Assembly: GCA_016865035.1 (NCBI GenBank)
Contig: CP018227.1
Span: 2,261,501 to 2,325,500 of the forward strand
Length of the DNA: 64,000 nt
DNA from: Kordiimonadales bacterium IMCC3096
Lineage (GTDB): Bacteria > Pseudomonadota > Alphaproteobacteria > Minwuiales > Minwuiaceae
Direction: 5' to 3'
The position numbers were made by a program, and so were the translations under genes. The first letter of the stretch is position 1, and each line of letters opens with the position of its first letter. Below the pieces are notes generated by a model. That model ran no database searches. It was not told where the DNA came from and worked only from the letters and a program-made list of their open reading frames with translations. Below are positions 7,751-18,547 of this stretch, piece after piece.

Positions 7751-10126
7751 TTACTCGGCAGCCTGGGCGGTCGCGCCCTGATTGACGATGTTCCAGATCT
7801 TCGCCGGTGTTGCCGGCATGTCGATATGCGTGACGCCGTAGTCGCGCAGGGCGTCGACTACGGCATTGATGACCGCGGGCGGTGAGCCAATGGCACCGGC
7901 CTCGCCGCAGCCCTTCACACCCAGCACATTGTGGGTGCAGGCCGTGACCTCGTGATCCACCGTGAATGACGGCACATCATCGGCGCGCGGCATGCAGTAG
8001 TCCATGTAGGAACCACTGAGCAGCTGCCCGCTGGAATCATAGGCCGCATTCTCGAACAGCGCCTGGCCGATGCCCTGCACCAGTCCGCCGTGCACCTGGC
8101 CCTCGACGATCATCGGGTTGATGACATTGCCGAAGTCGTCGGTGGCATGCATGGCCACGATCTCGAGTTCACCCGTGGCGGGATCGATCTCGACCTCGCA
8201 GATGTGCGAACCGGACGGGAAGGTGAAGTTCTTCGGATCGTAGAACGACGTCTCCTCCAGCCCCGGCTCCAGCTCCTCCAGCGGATAGTTGTGCGGGACA
8301 TAGGCCGTCAGGGCCACGTCGCCGAAAGGCACCGCCTTGTCGGTCCCGGCCACCTTGAAGATGCCGTCCTCGAAGACGACGTCCTCGGCGGAGGCTTCCA
8401 TCAGATGGGCGGCAATCTTGGTCGCCTTGTTGATGATCTTGTCCGTCGCGTTGGACAGGGCCACACCACCCACCGCCATGGAGCGGGAGCCGTAGGTGCC
8501 CATGCCGAACGGGATCTTGTTGGTGTCACCATGCACGATCTCGATGGAGCCGATATCCACGCCCAGCTTGTCTGCCACGATCTGGGCAAAGCTGGTCTCG
8601 TGCCCCTGACCATGGCTGTGGCTGCCGGTCAGCACCTGGATGGAGCCGGTGGGGTTCACCCGCACCGTGGCACTTTCGTAGAGACCGGCGCGGGCGCCCA
8701 GGGCACCGGCGATGTTGGACGGTGCAATACCGCAGGCCTCGATGTAGCAACTGATGCCGATGCCGCGCAGCTTGCCGCGCTGTGCGGCTTCCTTGCGGCG
8801 TTCCTCGAAGCTGTCCCACTTGCTGGCGGCCAGCGCCGGGGCCAGCGTCGCCTCGAAATCGCCCGTGTCGTAGGTCAGGGCGACCGGCGTGTCATAGGGG
8901 AACTGGTCCGGCTGGATGAAGTTCTTGCGCCGCAGTTCGATGCGGTCGATCCCCATCTCCGCCGCGGCCTTGTCGACAATGCGCTCCAGCAGATAGGTCG
9001 CTTCCGGCCGGCCGGCACCGCGATAGGCATCGACGGGCACGGTATTGGTGAAGGCCGCCTTGACCTCCGCATAGATCACCGGGGTCGTGTACTGCCCGGC
9101 CAGCAGGGTGGCGTGCAGGTAGGTCGGGATCGACGGGGCAAAGGTGGACAGATAGGCACCCATGTTGGCCAGCGTGAACTCGCGCAGCGCCAGGAACTTG
9201 CCGTCGGCGTCCAGTGCCAGCTCGACCTTCGTGATGTGGTCGCGGGCATGGGCGTCGGACAGGAAGGCCTCGGTACGGTCGGAGGTCCATTTGACCGGAC
9301 GCTCCAGCACCTTGGCGGCCACCGTCATGATGGCTTCCTCGGCATAATGGTAGATCTTGGAGCCGAAGCCGCCGCCCACGTCCGGGGCATAGATGCGCAG
9401 CTTGTGCTCCGGGATCTGCAGCACGAAGGCGCCCATCAGCAGCCGGATCACATGCGGGTTCTGGCTGGTGGTGTAGAGCGTGTGCTCGCCGCTGGCATTG
9501 TCATAGTCACCGATGGCGCAGCGCGGCTCCATGGCGTTCGGCACCAGGCGGTTGTTGATCAGTTCCAGTGTGGTGACGTGGTGCGCCTTCTCGAACGCGG
9601 CATCCACGGCCGCACGGTCACCGATCTCCCAGTCGAAGCACTGGTTGTCCGCAGCCTCGTCATGCACAGCGGCCGGCGCGTTCTGCAGCGCCTCACGCAT
9701 GTCGATGACGGCAGGAAGTTCGGTGTAGTCGATGTCGACCAGTTCGGCCGCGTCACGGGCCTGGGTCTTGGTCTCGGCGATCACCACGGCGACGGGATCA
9801 CCCACATGGCGGACCTTGCCCTCGGCCAGGATCGGGTGCTTGGGCTCGATCATCGGTTCCTCGCCCTTGCCGATGACCTGCCAGCCACAGGGCAGGCCGC
9901 CGAAGGCCGCGAAGTCCTCTGCCGTCAGCACGGCGACGACACCCGGCGCGGCCAGCGCCGCGGCCTTGTCGATGCTGTTGATGGTCGCGTGGGCGTGGGG
10001 AGACCGCACGATGATGGCGTGGGTCTGGTTCAGCAGGTTGATGTCGTCGGTGTACTTGCCGCGACCGCGCACGAACCGAAAGTCTTCCTTGCGCAGAACG
10101 CTGGCGCCAATTCCCTGTTCAGTCAT
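7751..10126 (-). CDS. Form II CoxL-like molybdopterin large subunit
   Basis: Catalytic molybdenum subunit of 791 aa. The active-site loop reads AYRGAGR near residue 368, the signature of form II enzymes; true aerobic CO dehydrogenase (form I) has AYxCSFR with a catalytic cysteine. The [17 protein letters not shown] segment near residue 740 contains the catalytic glutamate shared by xanthine-oxidase-family enzymes. The GGGFGSK motif near residue 250 and other cofactor segments are intact. The enzyme would act in the cytoplasm as a heterotrimer with the CoxS and CoxM subunits flanking it. Form II enzymes are widespread and mostly of unknown substrate, so I leave the reaction open as oxidation or hydroxylation of a small molecule. 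Confidence 0.9.
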   Translation of the reverse strand: MTEQGIGASVLRKEDFRFVRGRGKYTDDINLLNQTHAIIVRSPHAHATINSIDKAAALAAPGVVAVLTAEDFAAFGGLPCGWQVIGKGEEPMIEPKHPILAEGKVRHVGDPVAVVIAETKTQARDAAELVDIDYTELPAVIDMREALQNAPAAVHDEAADNQCFDWEIGDRAAVDAAFEKAHHVTTLELINNRLVPNAMEPRCAIGDYDNASGEHTLYTTSQNPHVIRLLMGAFVLQIPEHKLRIYAPDVGGGFGSKIYHYAEEAIMTVAAKVLERPVKWTSDRTEAFLSDAHARDHITKVELALDADGKFLALREFTLANMGAYLSTFAPSIPTYLHATLLAGQYTTPVIYAEVKAAFTNTVPVDAYRGAGRPEATYLLERIVDKAAAEMGIDRIELRRKNFIQPDQFPYDTPVALTYDTGDFEATLAPALAASKWDSFEERRKEAAQRGKLRGIGISCYIEACGIAPSNIAGALGARAGLYESATVRVNPTGSIQVLTGSHSHGQGHETSFAQIVADKLGVDIGSIEIVHGDTNKIPFGMGTYGSRSMAVGGVALSNATDKIINKATKIAAHLMEASAEDVVFEDGIFKVAGTDKAVPFGDVALTAYVPHNYPLEELEPGLEETSFYDPKNFTFPSGSHICEVEIDPATGELEIVAMHATDDFGNVINPMIVEGQVHGGLVQGIGQALFENAAYDSSGQLLSGSYMDYCMPRADDVPSFTVDHEVTACTHNVLGVKGCGEAGAIGSPPAVINAVVDALRDYGVTHIDMPATPAKIWNIVNQGATAQAAE

Positions 10127-10252
10127 GTTGCCTCCTCAGGGCCCGTGTCCGCCGTTGAATCCGGCGTTTGTGCCATGGGGCCCGTTTCCTGGGGTTGGGG
10201 TGCGGCGGTCTTCCGCCGCCGTCACCCGATCATGCTACTGCCGCGCGATGGC

Positions 10253-10720
<468 letters not shown>

Positions 10721-10784
10721 GTGACCCCGTCCTCCCTTGGTCGAAGAAATCTTGTGTGCATCCTGTATCGGCTTTGCCTCAGGC

Positions 10785-11525
10785 TCAAGAGACGAGAGCG
10801 ACCAGAACGAGAATCAATCCTGCAGCCCCCAGGAACCAGATCCAGGCAGGCAGTCGCCCGGACCCTGCCGGCTCCGGTTTCGGAGGCTGTGAAGGCGCGG
10901 CCTGCGGCGTCGGGCGCATCTCGGTCTCCGGCTGCGGCACATCGCTGACCGCCACCTCCGGTGCCGGGGTGTCCGCATCCGCCGGATCGGTCTCTGCCAC
11001 CGGCTGAGCCGGTGCCGCATCCGGGGCTTCAGCTTCCGGTGCCGCGGCTTCCTGCGGCTCCTCCGGTGCGCTGCTGTCGTCCGGTGTCTCGACATGTTCC
11101 CGGAAGTTGCTGAAGAACTGGTCGGCCAGCTTCTTGGCGGTGCCATCGATCAGGCGGGAGCCGATCTGGGCCAGCTTGCCGCCGACCTGGGCATCGACTT
11201 CATAGCTCAGCACCGTGCCGCCGCCGTCGCGGGCGTCCAGGCGCACATCCGCGCCGCCCTTGGCAAAACCGGCTGCGCCGCCCTTGCCGGACCCTTCGAT
11301 GCGATAGGACTCGGGCGGGTTGAGATCCTTCAGTTCGACGGAGCCGTTGAACTTGGCCTTCACCGGTCCGACCTTGGCGGTCACCGTTGCGGTCAGTTCG
11401 TTCTCTCCGGTCTTGTCCAGGGACTCGCAGCCGGGGATGCAGGCGCGCAGTACCTCCGGATCGTTCAGGGCTTCCCAGACCTTCTGCCTGTCTGCCTCGA
11501 GTTCGTAGGTTCCGGTGATCTTCAC
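10785..11525 (-). CDS. CoxG-like SRPBCC protein with C-terminal membrane anchor
   Basis: 246-aa protein with an N-terminal SRPBCC/START-type domain (about residues 1-150; opens [20 protein letters not shown]), a Pro/Ala/Glu-rich linker (about 155-222) and a single C-terminal membrane helix (about 224-243). CoxG of Oligotropha anchors CO dehydrogenase to the membrane, and related CoxG proteins can deliver hydrophobic substrates or quinone to the enzyme. The tail anchor and low-complexity linker fit that role. It is the first gene of the unit G-S-L-M. The 176-base gap to the divergent gpsA gene probably holds the promoters for both, though I see no clear match to a sigma-70 consensus. Confidence 0.85.
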   Translation of the reverse strand: MKITGTYELEADRQKVWEALNDPEVLRACIPGCESLDKTGENELTATVTAKVGPVKAKFNGSVELKDLNPPESYRIEGSGKGGAAGFAKGGADVRLDARDGGGTVLSYEVDAQVGGKLAQIGSRLIDGTAKKLADQFFSNFREHVETPDDSSAPEEPQEAAAPEAEAPDAAPAQPVAETDPADADTPAPEVAVSDVPQPETEMRPTPQAAPSQPPKPEPAGSGRLPAWIWFLGAAGLILVLVALVS

Positions 11526-11701
11526 TGGCTCACCTCCCTGTCAGGTTGGGCTGTTCGGGCGCATGGACACCCGAAGCGATTGTGATTGGCCGGAAACGTA
11601 GTGCGTCCGGAGCCCATTGCCCAATCAGCGGCCCGCCCTTACAGGGATTTGCGTCCCTATGACGCATCCATTCCGGCCGTCGCTGCCGCACCCTGAGACG
11701 C

Positions 11702-12604
11702 ATGAGCTACAAGATAGATATCGCCGTCGTCGGCGCCGGTGCCTGGGGCAATGCCCTGCAGGCCGCCATTGGCCGTGCCGGTCCCGGAACGACTCTTGCC
11801 GGGCGGGACGTGGACCAGCAGCGCAGCGCCATCGCCGGGGCTGACGCACTGCTGCTGGTCGTGCCTGCCCAGACGATCCGGGGCGTCCTGCAGGAACTGG
11901 CCGACAGCATTGATCCCGCTCTGCCCATCCTGATCTGCGCCAAGGGCCTGGAACGTGAAACCGGAGCCCTGTTGCCCGAAGTGGCGGCGGAGATTCTGCC
12001 GCACAATCCGGTGGGCATGCTCTCGGGTCCGAACTTCGCCGGGGAAGTCGCGCGCGGCCTGCCTGCCGCGGCGGTGCTGGCCTTCGACCCGTTGCAGAAG
12101 GCCGAGTACTGGGCCGCCGCCCTCGGGTCACCCGCATTCCGCCTCTACGCCAGCGATGATGTGGTGGGTGTGGCGTTGGGGGGGGCCATGAAGAACGTGC
12201 TGGCCATCGCCGCAGGGGCCGTGACCGGTGCGGGGCTGGGCCTGAACGCCCGTGCCGCGGTGATCTCGCGCGGGCTGGCGGAACTGCGCCGTCTCGGCCG
12301 CGCCATCGGTGCCCGCGATGAAACCCTCGCCGGTCTCTCCGGGCTCGGCGATCTGGTGCTGACCTGTACCGACGAGACCTCGCGCAACTATGCCTTCGGT
12401 GCGGCGCTGGGGCGTGACGGTGATCTGCCCGATGTACTGGTCGAGGGGGTGCATTCGGTCGAACCGCTGGTGCAGCGCGCGGCTGCGCTGGGGGTCGAGC
12501 TGCCCATCGCCATGGCCGTGCATGAGGTGCTGCACCTCGGCACACCGCTGCGTCAGGCGGTGGCCGACCTGCTCGCGCGTCCTGTGGGCGCAGCAGGGAA
12601 CTGA
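11702..12604 (+). CDS. gpsA: NAD(P)-dependent glycerol-3-phosphate dehydrogenase
   Basis: Reduces dihydroxyacetone phosphate to sn-glycerol 3-phosphate for phospholipid synthesis. 300 aa, shorter than the roughly 330 aa typical of GpsA but with no missing core motif. The dinucleotide-binding loop GAGAWGNAL is at residues 11-19, SGPNFAGEVARGLP near 110-123, and the catalytic lysine lies in GGAMKNVLAIAAG near residue 160. GLSGLGDLVLTCTDETSRN near 214-232 is the C-terminal-domain signature. It is transcribed divergently from the CoxG-like gene and converges on an alpha/beta hydrolase gene with 27 bases between stops. In many Alphaproteobacteria gpsA lies near tsaD; that neighbour is not here. 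Confidence 0.93.
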   Translation: MSYKIDIAVVGAGAWGNALQAAIGRAGPGTTLAGRDVDQQRSAIAGADALLLVVPAQTIRGVLQELADSIDPALPILICAKGLERETGALLPEVAAEILPHNPVGMLSGPNFAGEVARGLPAAAVLAFDPLQKAEYWAAALGSPAFRLYASDDVVGVALGGAMKNVLAIAAGAVTGAGLGLNARAAVISRGLAELRRLGRAIGARDETLAGLSGLGDLVLTCTDETSRNYAFGAALGRDGDLPDVLVEGVHSVEPLVQRAAALGVELPIAMAVHEVLHLGTPLRQAVADLLARPVGAAGN

Positions 12605-12631
12605 GTGTCCGCCGTCAGGCTGCCGACGGCC

Positions 12632-13591
12632 TCAGATTTCGGCCTTCAGGAAATCGTGCACGGTGTCGTAGAGCGCGTGGCGACAGCTTTCCAGCAACAT
12701 GGAATGGGTCGCGCCGCCGATCAGGGTGAAACGCTTCTCCTGCGCCGAAGCCAGCCGGTCGAAGACATCGCGGCCCTGTTCCGGTGTCGTTTCATGATCC
12801 CATTCGCCCACCACGACCTGTGTCGGGCAGGTGATGCGTGACGGATCCCACGTCGGGTCATTCTTCAGCCAGTGCTGCTGCACGTCCTGCACCACACCCG
12901 CCGGTGCGCGCAGGAACGGTGGCTGGTGGCTCCCGGCTTCCGGGTCGGTGGCCACGGCGGCGTCCGCCCAGGCGCGCATGGCCTCCGGTGTGCTGATCGC
13001 CGCCTTCTGATCCTCGTCCAGACCGATGCACCAGCGGCTGACCACCGCCTCCGCCTCGACCTTCCGCCACGCGCCGGGGATACCCATTGCACCGATCCCC
13101 TGTGTCGAGACCCGGCACCAGAGCGCCCCGGAAAGCACCAGTCGACGGACCTTGTCCGGGTTGCGTGCCGCGACTCCGCCGCCAATCGCGGTTCCCCAGG
13201 AATAGCCGACCAGGTCGAGCTGCTGAAGGCCGCGCCGGGCCAGAATGAAGTCGATGGCGCGCTCCACGTCCTGTTCGGCCACCGCGGTGCGGATGATCGG
13301 CGGATTGTCCTCCGCCGGGGCTGCCATCTCGGCCGGGCGGTCGGACAGGCCATAGCCGGGCAGGTCAATGCACCAGACATCGAAGCCACGGGCGGCCATC
13401 CAGTCCATCCAGGACACCCCCTCGACCGGATAGTCGAACATGATGGTGGAGGGGTAGGTCGCGCCATGGATGAACAGGACCGCCGGACCTTCCGCGTCCT
13501 GATGCTTGTTGCGCAGGGCCGTCTTCAGTCCCGGCAGGCTGCTGTCGATGAAATGATCCGTGCTGTTCATGCTGTCCGCCGTCGCCATCAC
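12632..13591 (-). CDS. Alpha/beta-hydrolase
   Basis: Alpha/beta-fold hydrolase of 319 aa. The oxyanion segment FIHGATYP lies at residues 40-47, the nucleophile elbow is G-Y-S131-W-G, the acid is probably the aspartate in GEWDHETTPEQG, and the histidine is in GGATHSMLLES near residue 300. The triad is therefore complete. Its start overlaps the stop of the UxaA-type dehydratase by four bases (ATGA), so the two proteins are made together and probably act in one route, such as sugar-acid or lactone metabolism. The exact substrate cannot be read; esterase, lactonase or C-C hydrolase are all possible. Confidence 0.82.
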   Translation of the reverse strand: MMATADSMNSTDHFIDSSLPGLKTALRNKHQDAEGPAVLFIHGATYPSTIMFDYPVEGVSWMDWMAARGFDVWCIDLPGYGLSDRPAEMAAPAEDNPPIIRTAVAEQDVERAIDFILARRGLQQLDLVGYSWGTAIGGGVAARNPDKVRRLVLSGALWCRVSTQGIGAMGIPGAWRKVEAEAVVSRWCIGLDEDQKAAISTPEAMRAWADAAVATDPEAGSHQPPFLRAPAGVVQDVQQHWLKNDPTWDPSRITCPTQVVVGEWDHETTPEQGRDVFDRLASAQEKRFTLIGGATHSMLLESCRHALYDTVHDFLKAEI

Positions 13592-15114
13592 ATCACCGCC
13601 CCGATCTGCCAGGGCAGGAACTCGTCATCGCCGAAGCCCAGCCGCTCCGAACAGGTAAGGTCACCGGAGGCGACCTCTATGATCCGGTCGAAGATCATCT
13701 GCCCCATCTCCTGCACCGATTTCTCGCCATCCACCACCAGACCGCAATTGATGTCCATGTCGTCGGACAGCCGCGAATACATCGCCGTGTTGGTGGCCAG
13801 CTTCATCGACGGCGTCGGCTTGCAGCCGAAGACGGAGCCGCGCCCCGTGGTGAAACAGACGACATTGGCCCCGCCCGCGACGAAGCCGGTGACGGAGACC
13901 GGGTCATAGCCGGGGGTATCCATGAAGACGAAGCCCCTGGCGGTGATCTTCTCGCCGTAGCTGTAGACATCGACCAGGTTCGTCGTGCCGCCCTTGGCCG
14001 CCGCGCCCAGGCTCTTCTCCAGAATGGTGGTCAGGCCACCGGCCTTGTTGCCCGGGCTGGGATTGTTGTCCATGGAGCCGCTGTTGCGGGCGACATAGTC
14101 TTCCCACCAGTGGATCTTGGTGATCAGTTTCTGCGCCACCTCTTCCGATACCGCGCGGCGGGTCAGCAGGTGCTCGGCACCATAGATCTCCGGTGTCTCG
14201 CCCAGACAGGCGGTGCCGCCGTGGCGCACCAGCAGGTCGGCGGCCGCACCCAGCGCCGGGTTGGCCGAGATGCCGGAGTAGGCATCGGAGCCGCCGCATT
14301 CCAGGCCCAGGATCAGTTCGGATGCCGGGATCGGTTCCCGTGCCTTGGCGTTGGCGTGGGGCAGCATCTCCTTCACCAGATCGATGCCCTTCTTCACGGT
14401 GGCTGTGGTGCCGCCGGAGTCCTGGATGGTGAACATGTGCAGCAGCGGCCCGGGTTTCAGCCCCTCCACATCCATCATCATGCCCAGCTGGGCGGCCTCG
14501 CAGCCGAGACCGATGAACAGCAGCCCGGCGAAGTTGGGGTGGCGCGCATATCCGGCAAAGGTGCGCGACAGCATCCGCATGCCCTCGCCGTCGGAGGCCA
14601 TGCCGCAGCCGGTACCGTGGGTCAGGGCCACCACGCCGTCGACGTTCGGGTACGCGGCCAGCATCTCGGGGCTGCGGAAATGGTCGGCGACATAGCGGGC
14701 CACCGTGGCGGAGCAGTTCACGGAGGTCAGCACGCCGATGTAGTTGCGGGTCGCCGCGCGGCCATTGTCACGCCGGAAGCCCTGAAACACGGCGCGCTCA
14801 TGCTCCGCGAAATGGTCCGTGGGCCGCACGTCCTGGCCGATGGCATAGTCCCGCTCGAAATCGCCGAACAGGCAGTTGTGGGTGTGGACATGGTCGCCGG
14901 GCGCGATTCCGCCCTCCGCAAAGCCGATGATCTGATTGTACTTGCGTACCGGATCGCAGGGACTGATTCCGCCCAGCGCGATCTTGTGACCGGCGGGAAT
15001 ATGGTGGTTCGCCGTGACGCCATAGGGCGCGATCCGCGTACCGGGCAGGATGTCCACCCGTGCCACGGCCACGTTGTCGGCCCCGTCAAGCCGGATCGTC
15101 AGAGCTTCGGTCAT
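13588..15114 (-). CDS. UxaA-family altronate/galactarate-type dehydratase
   Basis: Sugar-acid dehydratase family protein of 508 aa with an N-terminal SAF-like domain (about 1-95; contains HIPAGHKIALGGI) and a C-terminal UxaA catalytic domain (from about 105; RNYIGVLTSVNCSATVARY). Conserved segments include GTGCGM, LGLECGGSDAYSGISANPALG and MDNNPSPGNKAGGLTTI. Members dehydrate altronate or galactarate to 2-keto-3-deoxy acids with an iron or other metal centre. The ATG at 15114 was chosen because GGGAGGACGGGGA precedes it; the frame stays open 15 codons upstream without family similarity. It is coupled by an ATGA overlap to the downstream hydrolase. No sugar-acid transporter or regulator is adjacent, so the substrate is open. 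Confidence 0.87.
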   Translation of the reverse strand: MTEALTIRLDGADNVAVARVDILPGTRIAPYGVTANHHIPAGHKIALGGISPCDPVRKYNQIIGFAEGGIAPGDHVHTHNCLFGDFERDYAIGQDVRPTDHFAEHERAVFQGFRRDNGRAATRNYIGVLTSVNCSATVARYVADHFRSPEMLAAYPNVDGVVALTHGTGCGMASDGEGMRMLSRTFAGYARHPNFAGLLFIGLGCEAAQLGMMMDVEGLKPGPLLHMFTIQDSGGTTATVKKGIDLVKEMLPHANAKAREPIPASELILGLECGGSDAYSGISANPALGAAADLLVRHGGTACLGETPEIYGAEHLLTRRAVSEEVAQKLITKIHWWEDYVARNSGSMDNNPSPGNKAGGLTTILEKSLGAAAKGGTTNLVDVYSYGEKITARGFVFMDTPGYDPVSVTGFVAGGANVVCFTTGRGSVFGCKPTPSMKLATNTAMYSRLSDDMDINCGLVVDGEKSVQEMGQMIFDRIIEVASGDLTCSERLGFGDDEFLPWQIGAVM

Positions 15115-15177
15115 TCCCCGTCCTCCCCTGTTTTGCGGGCAAGGATAGGCCCTATCCACGGCTTTGCGAAGGGGATG

Positions 15178-15885
15178 TCACCAGGGGACTGACTTGCTGT
15201 TCTGGTCCAGGAACGCGCCGTTCTCGGCAGGTGTCAGCCTGTCGATCACCGACAGCACCTCCGTTGCGGCGGTTTCGGGGCTTCGTACCTTCAGTCCACG
15301 CGCGGCGAAGGGGGCGGATAGGCTGGTTGCGACCGTGCCGGGATGCAGGGCGACACAGATGGCGTCGGGGTTGCGGCGCTGCAGCTCGATGGAATGCGTG
15401 CGGATGATCTGGTTCAGCGCCGCCTTCGAGGCGCGGTAGCTGGTCCAGCCGCCCAGCCTGTTGTCGCCGATGCTTCCCACGCGCGCCGACAGCGCGGCGA
15501 AGACGGCTTGGCCGCTGGAAGGCAGCAGGGGCAGCAGGTGCTTCATCACCAGTGCCGGGCCAATGGCATTGATGGCAAAGGCCTTCGCCATGTGCTCCGG
15601 GTCGAGATGTCGCCAGGTCTTCTCGGGCCGGTAGCGCGCGTCATGCAGGAAACCGCTGGCGACAAGGACCAGCCGCAGGGGCAGGGATCCAGCCCGGATG
15701 CGCCGCGCCAGGTCGGCGATGGTTTCCTCTTCCAGCAGGTCGACGCGGTTCTTTCCGGCACGGGTGGTGCGCCACACGTCCTGCCAGTTGCCGGACCTTT
15801 CCAGACCGTCGGCCAGCGCGCTGCCGATCCCGCCGCCACCGCCGATGATGACGGCAAGTGCGGGATCGGTCGTTTCCGAGGGCAT
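15178..15885 (-). CDS. Short-chain dehydrogenase/reductase
   Basis: Rossmann-fold oxidoreductase of 235 aa. The cofactor loop reads IIGGGGGIGSALADGL near residues 12-27, and the catalytic Y-x3-K is YRASKAALNQI near residues 155-165, with the serine in SARVGSIGD. The N-terminus was set at the ATG at 15885, which has AGGAG seven bases upstream, because the upstream extension looks like translated intergenic DNA. The segment between catalytic site and C-terminus (HPGTVATSLSAPF) resembles the C-factor-type SDRs found in many Proteobacteria. It is transcribed away from efp, with about 200 bases between them. Substrate unknown. Confidence 0.86.
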   Translation of the reverse strand: MPSETTDPALAVIIGGGGGIGSALADGLERSGNWQDVWRTTRAGKNRVDLLEEETIADLARRIRAGSLPLRLVLVASGFLHDARYRPEKTWRHLDPEHMAKAFAINAIGPALVMKHLLPLLPSSGQAVFAALSARVGSIGDNRLGGWTSYRASKAALNQIIRTHSIELQRRNPDAICVALHPGTVATSLSAPFAARGLKVRSPETAATEVLSVIDRLTPAENGAFLDQNSKSVPW

Positions 15886-16082
15886 GACGGGACTCCTGCG
15901 ACGGTCACCTCCGGAGGCTCCGGCTGCTGTCCGTTCTACGCATCCCGGGCAGGAGGGATCACCGCCAGAGACCCGGTATTGGCGGCAGGCCGCGAACATG
16001 GCTCGACAGCGGCGGGCGGAAAGGATAGGTTCCGCGCCGCTCACCCATATCCAGAACCTTCTCAGCAACCGGATTTTCCAGC

Positions 16083-16643
16083 ATGAAGATCAACGGCAAT
16101 GCGATCCGTCCCGGCAACGTGATCGAACACAAGGGCGGCCTCTGGCGGGCTGTCCGCATTCAGCATACGCAGCCCGGCAAGGGTGGCGCCTACCTGCAGG
16201 TGGAACTGAAGAACCTGCGCGACGGGTCGAAGCTGAACGAACGGTTCCGCTCCGCCGAGACGGTCGAACGCGCCCGGCTGGAGCAGAAGGACTACCAGTA
16301 CCTCTTCACCGACGGTGAGCTGGTGACCTTCATGGACACCGACAGCTACGAACAGATCAGCATCGCCGCTTCCCTGGTCGGGGAGCAGGCGGCCTATCTG
16401 CAGGACGGCATGATGGTGCAGGTGGAGATGTACGAGGAAGAGGCCCTGGGCCTGATCCTGCCGGAGCATGTGACGCTGGAAGTGACGGAGACGGAGCCGG
16501 TGGTGAAGGGGCAGACAGCCGCGAACAGCTACAAGCCCGCCATCCTGGACAACGGCATGCGCTGCATGGTGCCCCCTTTCGTTGGCGTTGGTGAGAAGGT
16601 CGTGATCGCCACGGCCGAAGGCACCTACGTCAGCCGCGCCTGA
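16083..16643 (+). CDS. efp: Translation elongation factor P
   Basis: 186-aa ribosome-binding factor that rescues ribosomes stalled on polyproline stretches. The three beta-barrel domains are of normal size; the modifiable loop reads [11 protein letters not shown] with lysine at position 33, the residue that is beta-lysylated in E. coli. The C-terminal signature region [26 protein letters not shown] is intact. The start follows a purine-rich stretch and yields the family N-terminus [18 protein letters not shown]. It is followed 13 bases later by a SuhB-type phosphatase, a common alphaproteobacterial pairing. Several proteins in this window have long proline-rich linkers (17579-18544 and 28391-30292), which would depend on this factor. 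Confidence 0.96.
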   Translation: MKINGNAIRPGNVIEHKGGLWRAVRIQHTQPGKGGAYLQVELKNLRDGSKLNERFRSAETVERARLEQKDYQYLFTDGELVTFMDTDSYEQISIAASLVGEQAAYLQDGMMVQVEMYEEEALGLILPEHVTLEVTETEPVVKGQTAANSYKPAILDNGMRCMVPPFVGVGEKVVIATAEGTYVSRA

Positions 16644-16656
16644 GAGGCTGAACGCG

Positions 16657-17463
16657 GTGCGTAAATCCCCCCTGATCAATGTCATGGAGCGCGCTGTCCG
16701 AAAGGCTGGGCGGTCGCTGCTGCATGACTTCGGCGAGATCGAGCAGTTGCAGGTGTCCCGCAAGGGGCCCGGCGACTTCGTCACCAACGCCGACCTGCAG
16801 GCGGAACGGATCCTGCGCGAGGAACTGCAGCGTGCGCGCCCCGACTTCGGTTTCCTGCTGGAAGAAGGCGGGGAAGTGAAAGGCGCGGATCCGGAGAGCT
16901 TCTGGATCATCGATCCGCTGGATGGCACCACGAACTTCCTGCACGGCATTCCGCATTTCGCCATCTCGCTGGGCCTGCAGCAGCATGGTGAACTGGTTGC
17001 CGGCATGGTGCTGGCCCCGGTCGGTGACGAGATGTACTACGCGGAAAAGGGGCGGGGTGCTTTCGTCAACGACAAGCGCCTGCGCGTTTCGGGCCGCACG
17101 CGCATGGATGAATCCGTGTTCGGTACCGGCATCCCGCACATCGGCAAGGACGGCCACGCCACGTTCCATCGCGAGATGCAGGAACTGACCGGACGGGTCG
17201 CCGGTATTCGCAGGCTGGGCGTCGCCTCGCTGGACCTGGCCTATGTCGCCGCCGGCCGGTTCGAGGGATTCTGGGAGCGTGACCTGAAGGCCTGGGACAT
17301 GGCCGCCGGGATTGTCCTGGTCCGTGAGGCCGGTGGCCTGGTGACGGACCTGAACGGTGGCCGCAAGATGCTGCAGACCGGCAGCATTGTCGCCGGAAAC
17401 GGGCAGATGCAGCAACCGCTGCTGCAGGCCCTGAAGGATGCGTCGAAACGCAAGGCTGCCTGA
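16657..17463 (+). CDS. suhB: Inositol-monophosphatase-family phosphatase (SuhB-like)
   Basis: Mg-dependent phosphatase of the inositol-monophosphatase family, 268 aa. Metal-binding motifs are complete: LEEGGE near residue 68, WIIDPLDGTTNFLHGIP near 85-101, and WDMAAGIVLVREAGG near 209-223. In bacteria SuhB also takes part in ribosomal RNA transcription antitermination; which role applies here cannot be told. I use the GTG at 16657 with GAGAGG upstream; an ATG at 16681 would remove eight residues. It lies directly after efp and may share its transcript. The next gene starts 116 bases downstream. Confidence 0.92.
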   Translation: MRKSPLINVMERAVRKAGRSLLHDFGEIEQLQVSRKGPGDFVTNADLQAERILREELQRARPDFGFLLEEGGEVKGADPESFWIIDPLDGTTNFLHGIPHFAISLGLQQHGELVAGMVLAPVGDEMYYAEKGRGAFVNDKRLRVSGRTRMDESVFGTGIPHIGKDGHATFHREMQELTGRVAGIRRLGVASLDLAYVAAGRFEGFWERDLKAWDMAAGIVLVREAGGLVTDLNGGRKMLQTGSIVAGNGQMQQPLLQALKDASKRKAA

Positions 17464-17578
17464 TTTTCGCCACAGGCTTACCGGATCATCGGCAATCCGC
17501 TGGGTACCGGGGGGTCATGGCGGGTTTTGATCTGGACGAGCGATGCAGTAATGTCCGCCCAAACAGGTCTGGAGGGCA

Positions 17579-18544
17579 GTGAACTTGGCAACCTGCGGCG
17601 AGGGCAGGCAGACGCCTGAAACGAAACGTGCGCGCGCGGCATCGATGATGGTGTTCGCGATCGGCATCGGTGCGCTGTCGTTCAGTGCGCCTGTCATGGC
17701 GCAACAGGGTTCGGTCTGGATCAATCCCGACATCGTTGGCGATACCTCTGTCTCGCAGCTGCAGCCGGGCCTTGTGTCTCCGGGTCCGCAACGCTATCGG
17801 CTGCCGTTCAACAAGCCGTCCGGGCCTGTACGGCTGACGCCGCCGGGCGCGCGCAACAGCAATAGCAACAGCAGCAGTGTCGGTGCGACGGCGGGGCGGG
17901 CACCGGTCCTGTCGCCGCCTGCTGCACCACGTGCGCCCGTGACGGTCGCCCGGCAGCCTGCCGCCGCTGCCCCCGCCCCGGCAACATCGCCGGAGAGAAC
18001 CGTCGCAAGACAGGTTGAACCGCCTGCTGCGGTCACGCCTGTTCCGACGCCGCCACCCGTTGCAACCACGACCAGCGAACCTGAGCCGGCCAGGACCGAG
18101 CCGCGCGTCATCCGCCCGACGGCGCCGGCCACGGTGGAGGCTCCGGCGGCAGCCCCGACACCGCCCAGTGCCGAACCTGCGGCCCCGCCCCGCCAGGTTG
18201 CCACCGCGGCACCCGCCGCGACGGCTTCTGCCGCAGCGGGCGCGACGCGTGTGCTGTTTCAGGGGGCGTCCGAGGATCTTGATCCGGCGGGCCGCGCGGC
18301 GATCCGTGACGTTGCCGCAAGCCTGAAGGACACCAGCGACCGTATCCAGATCAGGGCCTATGCCGACAGCGAAACCGAGACAGAGGGCTGGAAACGGCGC
18401 CTGTCGCTGCGCCGTGGCAACAATGTCCGCCTGGCGCTGCTGGACGAAGGTGTCCAGAGTTTCAGGATACTGCTGCGTGCACTGGGCGCACCGACCGATG
18501 GCGGCCCGGGCAATCGCGTCGATCTCATCACTGAAAGCAGGTAG
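17579..18544 (+). CDS. Secreted OmpA-domain protein with Pro/Ala-rich linker
   Basis: 321-aa exported protein, first of a three-gene envelope module. A GTG start at 17579 follows GGAGG by four bases; a hydrophobic signal segment lies around residues 22-41, ending at PVMAQQ. The middle (about 60-225) is low-complexity, rich in proline and alanine, with an N/S run at the beginning. The C-terminal part (about 226-321; VLFQGASEDLDPAGRAAIRD, then IQIRAYADSETET) resembles an OmpA/Pal peptidoglycan-binding domain, though the usual GHTD motif reads AYADSE. It probably spans the periplasm. The next gene, a MotA/TolQ-like channel, begins 3 bases after its stop, so the products probably work together. 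Confidence 0.78.
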   Translation: MNLATCGEGRQTPETKRARAASMMVFAIGIGALSFSAPVMAQQGSVWINPDIVGDTSVSQLQPGLVSPGPQRYRLPFNKPSGPVRLTPPGARNSNSNSSSVGATAGRAPVLSPPAAPRAPVTVARQPAAAAPAPATSPERTVARQVEPPAAVTPVPTPPPVATTTSEPEPARTEPRVIRPTAPATVEAPAAAPTPPSAEPAAPPRQVATAAPAATASAAAGATRVLFQGASEDLDPAGRAAIRDVAASLKDTSDRIQIRAYADSETETEGWKRRLSLRRGNNVRLALLDEGVQSFRILLRALGAPTDGGPGNRVDLITESR

Positions 18545-18547
18545 CGT

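Noticed and set aside
7751-10126. True aerobic CO dehydrogenase (form I)
   Set aside because: The active-site loop is AYRGAGR, not AYxCSFR.
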